Assembly: GCF_000463075.2 (NCBI RefSeq)
Contig: NZ_AVAQ01000049.1
Location: 1-64,000 of the forward strand
DNA length: 64,000 nucleotides
DNA from: Lactiplantibacillus plantarum EGD-AQ4
GTDB lineage: Bacteria > Bacillota > Bacilli > Lactobacillales > Lactobacillaceae
Reading direction: 5' to 3'
Below are positions 16,363-23,950 of this stretch, one piece after another (the stretch's first letter is position 1; every line of letters begins with the position of its first letter). The notes beneath the pieces were generated by a model. The model had not been told where the DNA came from. It worked only from the letters and a program-made list of their open reading frames with translations, and made no database searches. A program made the position numbers and the translations under genes.

Positions 16363-16581
16363 CTATTTAACCTTAACGTTTTCTACTTCATAGCCCAAAC
16401 CGGTCACGACTTGTGCTAAATCATCGGCCGATGTCACTTCTGGATCAAAGTTGGCCTTGACCTTGCTAGCATTGAATAACACTTTGACATTTTCGACACC
16501 TTCGTGATTCGACACAGCCTTTTCAATCTTGGTCATGCATGATGGGCAGGTCAACGTTCCTAATTGCATAATAATTTTCAT
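16363..16581 (-). CDS. HMA-domain metallochaperone (CopZ-like)
   Basis: 72 residues, a single ferredoxin-like HMA domain with CPSC at residues 12-15 and the GVENVKV / GLGYEVENVKV strands typical of CopZ. It binds a soft metal, usually Cu(I), in the cytosol and hands it to partners. Here the first motif reads LTCPSC and not MTCxxC, so the residue before the Cys pair is changed. ATG follows GGAGG by 7 nt. First gene of the operon with the Dps-like gene; the promoter carries an FNR-type box. No copper ATPase with its own HMA domain is adjacent. Confidence 0.85.
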   Translation of the reverse strand: MKIIMQLGTLTCPSCMTKIEKAVSNHEGVENVKVLFNASKVKANFDPEVTSADDLAQVVTGLGYEVENVKVK

Positions 16582-16617
16582 TTCAATTACCTCCGTATCA
16601 ACTCATTTGATGGTTCT

Positions 16618-16660
16618 ATCATAACCGGATTTTATTGATAAGAACTTGACCGCCGTCAAG
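16618..16660 (-). promoter_or_regulatory. FNR/Flp box and promoter of the chaperone/Dps-like operon
   Basis: The perfect palindrome CTTGAC-CGCC-GTCAAG (16645-16660) lies upstream of -10 TATGAT (16623-16618, minus strand), without a good -35. The distance from box centre to -10 is 34.5 bp, identical to the ATPase promoter, which gives -41.5. It also lies 125 bp upstream of flp, transcribed the other way. Confidence 0.7.
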
Positions 16661-16784
16661 AAATAATAAAAAGTTTTCAGTTACAATAAAATTGTTAAAA
16701 ATCAAGCCATAGATGAAACGCGAACGCCTACGCTATTGCAGAAATCTGGTATAGTAAAGGTGAATTTAATTAGGGGGTGTTCTC

Positions 16785-17450
16785 ATGGCAGAGCATGAAT
16801 GCGTTCAGTTAGTCCCAATTTTCAAGGAACTCGCTGATGAACAGTTAGATACAATTGAAACGATCGTTCAGCATCATCACTTTCCAGCTGGCAGCACTAT
16901 TTTCAGCGCTGACGACCCACTCGATTCGTTGATGATTCTCGCCAACGGCCAAGTCAAAGTTTATCAATTAGCCGCAAACGGCCGGGAACAGTTACTGTAC
17001 TTATTACAAACTGGTGATATTGATGGTGAGGCTGCCCTATTCGAGAACCAACGCCGGACGTCCTTTGGTGAAGCACTGGTTCCAACCGATGTCTGCAGTA
17101 TCCGCCGCGCCGACTTTCAAGCGTTGATGCAACAATATCCCAGCATCAGTATCAACGTCTTAAACGTCTTCGGCAAACGGCTTACCCAGCTGGAACGCCA
17201 AACGACGAGCACGGCGACCGAGTCCGTTGAAGCGCGCTTAGCCAACTACCTCACGGAAACGGCAGCCGCACTCAAAACGGACGCGTTTAAATTACCATTA
17301 AAGAAGAAGGACTTGGCGACCTTCTTGGGAACCACCCCTGAAAGCATTAGCCGCAAGCTCGCCTTATTCGAACGCCAAGGCCTGATTACCCAAAAGACTG
17401 GCAAAATCATTAAAATCAACGATGCAGACCAACTGTTATTAACCGAATAA
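16785..17450 (+). CDS. flp: CRP/FNR-family regulator, Flp-like
   Basis: 221 residues: cNMP-type beta-barrel (about 15-125), dimer helix, winged HTH (about 165-215). The recognition helix reads TPESISRKLALF, with E-x-x-S-R as in FNR, which predicts TTGA half-sites; two such boxes lie nearby. There is no N-terminal FeS cysteine cluster, but Cys6 and Cys104 recall Lactobacillus FLP, where a Cys pair forms a dithiol-disulfide switch. The cAMP-binding Arg/Ser pattern is not evident. It probably activates the ATPase and chaperone operons in response to oxygen or thiol state; the effector is inference. -10 TATAGT precedes the gene. Confidence 0.9.
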   Translation: MAEHECVQLVPIFKELADEQLDTIETIVQHHHFPAGSTIFSADDPLDSLMILANGQVKVYQLAANGREQLLYLLQTGDIDGEAALFENQRRTSFGEALVPTDVCSIRRADFQALMQQYPSISINVLNVFGKRLTQLERQTTSTATESVEARLANYLTETAAALKTDAFKLPLKKKDLATFLGTTPESISRKLALFERQGLITQKTGKIIKINDADQLLLTE

Positions 17451-17457
17451 GATATTC

Positions 17458-17508
17458 AAACCAACCGGATGGCGATTCACAACCTGTGAGCGCTCATCCG
17501 GTTGGTTT
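17458..17508 (+). terminator. Terminator of flp
   Basis: AAACCAACCGGATG pairs with CATCCGGTTGGTTT; the following T run is short. Confidence 0.7.
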
Positions 17509-17750
17509 GTTAAACCGCCTATTTTTGCGCTGATTGCACCGGTTAGATGTTCCTAATCATTCGACCAAAATAACGTGACTGCCGTGACTGAAGCGCGCCG
17601 CTTGGCCACTAAATCCACCTAGCTTAATCTCGCCGAATGAACTCACGCTCCAAAATCATTTTAATTTTCAGCGGTTCTCGACGATACCACTTGGATTAAT
17701 CTAAGGTATAATTAAACTAGTATTAGAAAATTTATTAGGGAGTGGATTTA

Positions 17751-19667
17751 ATGGCAACCATTAATCAAGCAGCAGTAAAACAAGATCTCTACGATGCCGT
17801 CAATGGCGAGTGGCTCAAAACCGCCGTCATTCCGGATGACCATTCTTCAACTGGTGGCTTCATGGACTTAGTCGATGCCATCGAAAAAACGTTAATGCAT
17901 GATTTTGATGCCATGGCTGCGGGTTCAGTTGAACCTGATAATCCCCAGCTAGCTGAATTTATCAAGTTTTACCGCTTAGCCAAAGATTTTAAACAACGCG
18001 ACGCTAACGGGGCCGAACCACTATTACCATGCCTCAAGCAAGTCGATAGTCTAAGTGATTTTGCTGACTTACAACAACGGATGCCCGATTGGATCTACGA
18101 CGGCCTCCCATTGCCATTTAGCCTGGACGTCGACGCTGACATGAAGAACACCAAAGTCAACGCCCTCTTCGCCCAAGCACCCGGCACCATTTTACCTGAC
18201 AAGACCTACTATGACGAAGGCAACCAGGCCGGCCCTAAGTTACTCGCCATCTATGCCCAAATGATGACTGAACTGCTTCAAAAGACCGGTTATGATGAAG
18301 CAGAAGCCAAGCAAATCGTTGACGACACCTTGAAGTTCGACCGGTTGATCGTGCCGTGGGTCAAATCCGCTGAAGAATCCGCTGATTACAGCAAGATGTA
18401 TAACCCTCGTAAATTCAACGATTTTGTCAACACGAGTCGGTACTTAGACTTGGCAGCCATCACGTATTCGGTCATCGATGGTAATCCTGAACAGGTCATC
18501 CTGCCAGAACCCGCCTTCTTTGACCATTTCAATGACGTGGTTAACCCGGACAACTTCGGCTTGATGAAGAACTGGATGAAAGCTAAGTTAGTTCAACGTT
18601 ACAGTGGCTACTTAAGCGACGACATGCGGGTCTTAGCGACGACCTACTCCCGGGCCCTCTCTGGACAAAAGGAACCGCGTAACCAGGCGAAGAGTGCCTA
18701 CTACCTCGCAACCGGGACGTTTGACCAAGTCGTTGGCCTCTACTATGGTCACAAATACTTTGGTGAAGCGGCCAAAGCTGACGTGCATCAGATGGTTGAG
18801 AAAATGATTGGCGTCTACAAGCGCCGTCTGCAAGCCAACACCTGGCTCAGTGCCGATACCCGTGCCAAGGCCGTCACTAAGCTTGATAAACTAGGCATTC
18901 AAGTCGGTTACCCTGATAAATTGGAAGCCATCTACACGAAGTTCAAGACGCACACCCCTGAACAAGGTGGTAACGTGTTGAGTAACGTGCTCCACTTCAA
19001 CCGACTCGCTCGGCAAGACATGTTCTCGAAATGGGGTAAGGCTACGGACCGGACGCGCTGGGAAATGAGTGCGGACACGGTCAACGCATACTACCACCCA
19101 TTCATGAACATCATCGTCTTCCCTGCAGCAATCTTGCAGGCACCGTTCTATAGCCTTGAACAATCTTCTAGTGCGAACTACGGTGGTATCGGTGCCGTGA
19201 TTGCCCATGAAATCTCACACGCCTTTGATAACAACGGCGCGCTGTTCGACGAATTTGGGAACCTGCATAACTGGTGGACAGACGAAGATTCCGCACACTT
19301 CAAGGAACTCGCCAAGTCCATGATCAGTGAATTTGACGGTCTAGACTTCGCAGGCGCTAAAGTCAATGGGACACTGACGGTATCCGAAAATATCGCCGAT
19401 GCCGGTGGTCTGAGTTGTGCTGAAGAAGCAGCCAAGGGCGAAGACGACGTCGACCTAAATGCCTTCTTTACCAACTGGGCCATGATCTGGCGGATGAAAG
19501 CAACGACGGAATACATGCAACTGTTACTTTCAATCGACGTCCACGCCCCAGCTAAGCTGCGGGCTAATGTTCAACCAAAGAATCTGGATGACTTCTACAC
19601 GACCTTCGATATCCAACCTGAAGACGCGATGTACTTGGCACCAGACAAACGGGTCAAGATTTGGTAA
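17751..19667 (+). CDS. pepO: M13 family zinc endopeptidase PepO
   Basis: 638 residues, typical for PepO/neprilysin-type peptidases of lactic acid bacteria. The zinc site is HEISH at about 486-490 (VIAHEISHAFDNNGA); the third ligand and support are in ENIADAGG at about 545. The C-terminus ends in a conserved VKIW. No signal peptide, so it is cytoplasmic; it cuts oligopeptides from casein-type nutrition. Start set at the ATG 8 nt after GGGAG; the GTG three codons earlier overlaps the ribosome binding site. -10 TATAAT lies at about 17707. Single gene with a strong terminator. Confidence 0.95.
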   Translation: MATINQAAVKQDLYDAVNGEWLKTAVIPDDHSSTGGFMDLVDAIEKTLMHDFDAMAAGSVEPDNPQLAEFIKFYRLAKDFKQRDANGAEPLLPCLKQVDSLSDFADLQQRMPDWIYDGLPLPFSLDVDADMKNTKVNALFAQAPGTILPDKTYYDEGNQAGPKLLAIYAQMMTELLQKTGYDEAEAKQIVDDTLKFDRLIVPWVKSAEESADYSKMYNPRKFNDFVNTSRYLDLAAITYSVIDGNPEQVILPEPAFFDHFNDVVNPDNFGLMKNWMKAKLVQRYSGYLSDDMRVLATTYSRALSGQKEPRNQAKSAYYLATGTFDQVVGLYYGHKYFGEAAKADVHQMVEKMIGVYKRRLQANTWLSADTRAKAVTKLDKLGIQVGYPDKLEAIYTKFKTHTPEQGGNVLSNVLHFNRLARQDMFSKWGKATDRTRWEMSADTVNAYYHPFMNIIVFPAAILQAPFYSLEQSSSANYGGIGAVIAHEISHAFDNNGALFDEFGNLHNWWTDEDSAHFKELAKSMISEFDGLDFAGAKVNGTLTVSENIADAGGLSCAEEAAKGEDDVDLNAFFTNWAMIWRMKATTEYMQLLLSIDVHAPAKLRANVQPKNLDDFYTTFDIQPEDAMYLAPDKRVKIW

Positions 19668-19693
19668 TTTAATTCTTATTGATCAACTAAAAC

Positions 19694-19734
19694 AAATCGG
19701 TTCTTCGAGTTTGTGACTCGGAGGACCGATTTTT
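19694..19734 (+). terminator. Terminator of pepO
   Basis: A fully paired 16-bp stem, AAATCGGTTCTTCGAG with CTCGGAGGACCGATTT (two G-U pairs), then T run. Confidence 0.9.
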
Positions 19735-19907
19735 GGGTTGGTGGGGGTGTTGTTTATGCTGATGGCGGTCTTAAAGTAAGCTTTTATTTTAGTATCGAGT
19801 AAAATCATTAGTATTTTTCGAAATGTAATGATATGTTATATGATATATAAATATACTTACTTTTTTGGACAGCTAAGTGCTTTATGCTGAGATTAGGTGG
19901 TGATAAA

Positions 19908-20597
19908 TTGACTGATAAAACATCCAAAACAGTTAATAACTCATTAAGAGAAAACTCCAATCCCGTTCAGTTTCTGCGTAAAAAGCGCCAAACGCTTGAG
20001 GAATTGAATCACTTTTTTGAATCAGAGTCTATTTTTGTAAAAACTAAGGATGATCAGAAACAGCCAGAAATCAACAAGTTAATTTCTGAAATGGAAAAAG
20101 CTGGTGCGTTAGAAAGCTTAGGCCGCGGCGTATTCATCGATACTGCGTGGTCACCAAACGATTTTTTGATTAGACAGCTCATGTTAAAGCAGGGCATCTA
20201 TTCGGGTCCAACGGCACTTTATCTGTGGGAATTGAGCAATCAATATCCATATAAAGTTTATATGACCTTCAAACGTGGTTATCGACTGCCAACAACCAAA
20301 TCGTTACAAAAATGGACAGAAAATGTTGTGGTCAGACAGAATACGACCGATAACCTAGACGACGCTGTCATGCATTTAGACGTTGCCCGCACTAATCAAA
20401 AAATCCGCCTCTACAGTCGCGAACGGACGTTAGTTGAAATTTTACGAGAGCCATACGCTTTAAACAATGAAGTCGTCAATACTGCATACAGACGCTATCT
20501 CGATTCACCAGATGGAAATGCTAGTTTGTTATTAATGACTGCAAAACAAATGGGGGCTTTAAAAAAAGTTCGTCAAAGATTGGAGATTATGCTGTGA
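19908..20597 (+). CDS. AbiEi-type antitoxin/regulator of a type IV toxin-antitoxin pair
   Basis: About 229 residues from a TTG that follows AGGTGGTG; an ATG at 19884 is in frame without a ribosome binding site. The N-terminal part (LEELNHFFES, EINKLISEMEKAGALESLGRGVF) is a winged-helix domain like that of AbiEi antitoxins. The middle region IYSGPTALYLWELSNQYPYKVY and RERTLVEILREP also fit this family. It should bind the promoter and counter the toxin. It overlaps the toxin gene by 4 bp. By eye the pair is more AT-rich than its neighbours, suggesting transfer. Confidence 0.82.
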   Translation: MTDKTSKTVNNSLRENSNPVQFLRKKRQTLEELNHFFESESIFVKTKDDQKQPEINKLISEMEKAGALESLGRGVFIDTAWSPNDFLIRQLMLKQGIYSGPTALYLWELSNQYPYKVYMTFKRGYRLPTTKSLQKWTENVVVRQNTTDNLDDAVMHLDVARTNQKIRLYSRERTLVEILREPYALNNEVVNTAYRRYLDSPDGNASLLLMTAKQMGALKKVRQRLEIML

Positions 20598-21439
20598 ATT
20601 CAGAACAAAGCAGCGAACAACGTGTTAAGGATAAATTGAAGACTAAAAGAGATATCAGTGGCGTTTCGTACAATATTTTACTAAAGAAATTTTTTATTGA
20701 TGGATTTTTAGAACGATTATCTCAATCAGCTTATGTTAGTAATTTTGTCTGGAAAGGAGGCTTTGTTCTTTCGATAATCACCGGTGTTCAACACAGAACT
20801 ACCGTTGATTTAGATACCATGTTAACTGGTGTCAGCGTTAGTGTGCCTACTCTGACACGAATTATTAATGACATAATTGATAGCGAACGACTCTCATATA
20901 TTAGATATGAATTAGTGGATATAAAACCTATTCATGAAGAAAAGGCTTATCAAGGATTAAGAATCCGTCTCAAAGGAAGATTAGGACAAATGCAGGATAA
21001 TTTCCACTTAGATGTTGCCACCGGCGAACGGCTGGAACCATCTGCAATCAAGTTATCCTATACACCAACCATTGGAGACAAAGCAATCCCGATTTACGCT
21101 TATCGGCCTGAAAGGATTCTTGCCGAAAAGCTTCAAACTATTCTGGAAAGAAGTATTGCAAACACACGGATGAAAGACTTTTATGATATATATGCGATTC
21201 CAAAATATACGAATATCAGTCACGATGTACTTTTGAATGCCTTTAAGGTAGTTATGACGGAAAGAAACACACTAAATATCTGGAATACTTATGAATTTGT
21301 TTTAACAGAAATCAGAAACGATAAAGGCATGCACAAATTATGGCAAAGCTACGCGGATGAACAAACTTTTATTCATGAATTAACACTGGACCAAACACTG
21401 GATGTTGCTTACGATTTCTTTCGTCAGTTATCAAAATAG
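20594..21439 (+). CDS. AbiEii/AbiGii nucleotidyltransferase toxin
   Basis: 281 residues from GTG, overlapping the antitoxin stop (GTGA). Nucleotidyltransferase-fold motifs are present: FVWKGGFVLS, then HRTTVDLDT (DxD metal site), RILAEKLQTIL and RMKDFYDIYAI (motif IV KDxYDxY). These are the four conserved motifs of AbiEii toxins, which use GTP or add nucleotides to tRNA in studied members. With AbiEi they give phage abortive infection and plasmid stabilisation. All key residues appear intact. Confidence 0.85.
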   Translation: MNSEQSSEQRVKDKLKTKRDISGVSYNILLKKFFIDGFLERLSQSAYVSNFVWKGGFVLSIITGVQHRTTVDLDTMLTGVSVSVPTLTRIINDIIDSERLSYIRYELVDIKPIHEEKAYQGLRIRLKGRLGQMQDNFHLDVATGERLEPSAIKLSYTPTIGDKAIPIYAYRPERILAEKLQTILERSIANTRMKDFYDIYAIPKYTNISHDVLLNAFKVVMTERNTLNIWNTYEFVLTEIRNDKGMHKLWQSYADEQTFIHELTLDQTLDVAYDFFRQLSK

Positions 21440-21609
21440 TATACGTTTTTAGTCTTCGTATCTTGCTATCAATAGACGCTACATGAAACATGCCAGCCGG
21501 TCTCAAAGCCGTAGTCCAAATCATCCATACCCAGCCCACCCCTAAACCCGTGGTACAATAGACTTATCGTTTCACATCGAAATCACTCATTTAAAGGAGT
21601 ACGCGCCTG

Positions 21610-22086
21610 ATGTCACAATTTGAAAAATACCATCCTATTTTGACGCCGCACTATGCATTTGATTGGCTCACGAAAGTCCGCGTGGTCGACGTCTTTAATC
21701 TCTACCAAACAACTGATACGACCGTGACCATGGCAGCGACTGCCGACCGCATCAATCAAGTGATGCGCGAGATTTTTAATGACCGCCAACTGATTTGGGG
21801 TGTTACTGAGCGCACCACGAATGATTTCTGCGGGCAAGTCGGGTTTGCGCCAATCGATATGGCGACCCACCAAGCGACGTTAACAGTCCAGTTGACGGAC
21901 ACCAATCACGACGTCGCCCCCTTAACGGAAATTCTGGAACGACTCGTGGCATTCGGCACCGTCGAATTAAAGCTCCAGCAGCTCAAACTAGCTTTATCTC
22001 AGCCAGATTCACTCATGGGACAAGTGCTGACAACTTTGGGCTTTACGACTACCGACAACTTAAACTTTGACTACCAAGCGGCCTAG
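21610..22086 (+). CDS. GNAT-like acetyltransferase family protein
   Basis: 158 residues after AAAGGAG. The layout resembles RimJ/RimL-type GNAT proteins: an early YHPILTPHYAFDWL, a strand FCGQVGFAPIDMATHQATLTVQL and a late LTTLGFTTTD. The acetyl-CoA pyrophosphate loop (Q/RxxGxG/A) is not clear, so it may be divergent or inactive. Substrate unknown. It is alone between AbiE and NADH oxidase, convergent with the latter. Confidence 0.65.
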   Translation: MSQFEKYHPILTPHYAFDWLTKVRVVDVFNLYQTTDTTVTMAATADRINQVMREIFNDRQLIWGVTERTTNDFCGQVGFAPIDMATHQATLTVQLTDTNHDVAPLTEILERLVAFGTVELKLQQLKLALSQPDSLMGQVLTTLGFTTTDNLNFDYQAA

Positions 22087-22191
22087 GCACTTACGCCTTT
22101 GATCGGGTCAAGCTTCTCAACGCAAGTGTGTGGAAATTGGCCTCCCAAGTAACGATTGACCGCTAACGGTCGTGCCACCCAACCTGGCAAC

Positions 22192-22250
22192 AAAAAAATG
22201 CACCGCTCATCCGAACAATACATGTTTCGGATAAGTGGTGCATCTTTTTT
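22192..22250. terminator. Bidirectional terminator
   Basis: ATGCACCGCTCATCCGAA pairs with TTCGGATAAGTGGTGCAT, flanked by A7 and T6, between the convergent GNAT and NADH oxidase genes. Confidence 0.85.
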
Positions 22251-22276
22251 ATGTCAAAATAACTCGTTTAATTCAA

Positions 22277-23629
22277 TTATTCCGTCACTTTTTCAGCCGC
22301 ATGCGCGATGGCTGCTTGACCTAATAAGTTCAAGTAGTTGAATGGACGGTCATAGATTGGCTGGAAGAACATGTCAACGAAGCCTAAGTCATCGATCGTG
22401 TTGTGATTTTGAATCATCACTGAGATCACGTTAGCCGATTGTGAAACGTCATGTTCACTCATGAATTGGGCCCCTAAGATTTCACGTGTCTCTGGGTTGT
22501 AAACCAATTGCATCAGAACCGGTTTCGTGGTTGGCATGAATTCTGGACGGTAGTTATCTTCAAAGGTAACGGCTTCTGCAGGTACCTTTTCAGCTTGAGC
22601 ATGTTCCAAGGTCATCCCTGAAGAAACAATCGTCTTGCCGAATAACATTAAACCAGAAGTTGATTGTGTCCCCATGTACTTCCGGGTTGGCTTGAAGATG
22701 TTCAAGCCAACTAAAGTCCCTTGACGAACCGCGTTAGTGGCTAATGGAATGTAAGCATCCTTCTTAGTTGGGTTGTAGTGAACCGCAACGGAATCACCGG
22801 CACCGTAAATATCAGGGTCAGACGTTTGCATGTAGTCGTTCGTCTTGATGGAGCCGTTCGGGTTCATGTCAACTTTACCCTTTAATAAGCTGGTGTTTGG
22901 CCGGAAACCAACACACAGAATGGCCATATCGGCAGTGTAGCTGCCCTTGTCAGTCTTAACAGTCACTTCTTTGCCATCATCGCTGAAGCCTTTAACCATT
23001 TGATTTAAGGCCATCTTAATGCCATGATCAACGAAGTCTTTTTCGACCCGGTCAGTGAAGCCTTTGTCTAAATACTTGTTTAAAATCCGTGGTAAGCCAT
23101 CAATTAAGGTAACTTCCTTACCTTGCTTCTGATAAGCTTCGACTAATTCAGTCCCAATGTAGCCCCCACCGATAACGATGACGCGCTTAGCTGGCTTGGC
23201 AGCTTCCCATAGACTTTGGGCATGCGTCCAGTTCTTGCAAAGGTAAACGTTTGGGCTGTCAATACCATCGATTGGTGGAATTACAGGCCATGAACCAGTG
23301 GTGACAACTAATTTGTCGTAATGATCTTTCTTGGACTCGCCGGTCTTCAAATCAGTAACGGTAATTTCATGATTTTCGGTATCCACGTCGGTCACATCAT
23401 GTTGCATATGAACATTCGCGCCTAATTTGGCTAATTGTTCTGGACTGGAATAGAAGAGCCCTTGTGGATCGGCAACTTCGCCACCAAGATAGAGGGCAAT
23501 CCCACAGGAGAGGAATGAAACATTGTCATTCCGTTCATAAATCGTGACGTCCGTGTCTGGATTGGACGCTAAGATTTGATTTACAGCAGCAGTTCCGGCA
23601 TGAGTACAACCAATTACGATAACTTTCAT
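22277..23629 (-). CDS. nox: NADH oxidase, water-forming (CoA-disulfide reductase family)
   Basis: 450 residues. FAD-binding start VIVIGCTHAGTAAV with conserved His10; redox-active Cys42 in FLSCGIALYLGG; NAD-binding VIVIGGGYIGTELVEAY; FAD ribityl motif YGAGDSVAV; C-terminal dimerisation domain. A single Cys42, which cycles to sulfenic acid, fits the four-electron oxidase making water from O2 and NADH. This regenerates NAD+ and lowers oxygen. ATG follows AAGGAG at 10 nt. A CoA-disulfide reductase role cannot be excluded from sequence alone. Confidence 0.93.
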   Translation of the reverse strand: MKVIVIGCTHAGTAAVNQILASNPDTDVTIYERNDNVSFLSCGIALYLGGEVADPQGLFYSSPEQLAKLGANVHMQHDVTDVDTENHEITVTDLKTGESKKDHYDKLVVTTGSWPVIPPIDGIDSPNVYLCKNWTHAQSLWEAAKPAKRVIVIGGGYIGTELVEAYQKQGKEVTLIDGLPRILNKYLDKGFTDRVEKDFVDHGIKMALNQMVKGFSDDGKEVTVKTDKGSYTADMAILCVGFRPNTSLLKGKVDMNPNGSIKTNDYMQTSDPDIYGAGDSVAVHYNPTKKDAYIPLATNAVRQGTLVGLNIFKPTRKYMGTQSTSGLMLFGKTIVSSGMTLEHAQAEKVPAEAVTFEDNYRPEFMPTTKPVLMQLVYNPETREILGAQFMSEHDVSQSANVISVMIQNHNTIDDLGFVDMFFQPIYDRPFNYLNLLGQAAIAHAAEKVTE

Positions 23630-23884
23630 ATTAAACGCGCTCCTTAAATGTGTTTATATTCACAATCATATTTGTGCAACATGTATTTGGTAACAATTAC
23701 ATTGTACTAAACGAAAAAGAAAACGCAACCAAAAACACGTAAAAAACGCACTTTTTTCACTAATCAAGTGATAACGAATTGCCGATATTACAGCATTTAT
23801 GGGGGTTAACACGTTTATTAATTCGATTAACAGAGGTCGATAATAAAAATAACGACTACCCTTAAACTAATCATCAAACGATAA

Positions 23885-23922
23885 GAAAAAGCTCTCACAA
23901 GCGTTCGCTTGTAAGAGCTTTT
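23885..23922 (-). terminator. Terminator of the csc cluster
   Basis: AAGCTCTTACAAGCG with CGCTTGTGAGAGCTT and a tight loop, then T5 on the minus strand, directly after the lectin gene. 23630-23884 is otherwise without a recognisable gene. Confidence 0.8.
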
Positions 23923-23950
23923 ATCTTCTCTTTTATTCGCCAACCACAAT

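Noticed and set aside
23640-23720. Rex-type box (TTGTG...CACAA) upstream of nox
   Set aside because: The half-sites CACAA and TTGTG face outward in the wrong order with a 6-bp gap, and the inward candidate TTGTGAATATAAACACA has only one good half.
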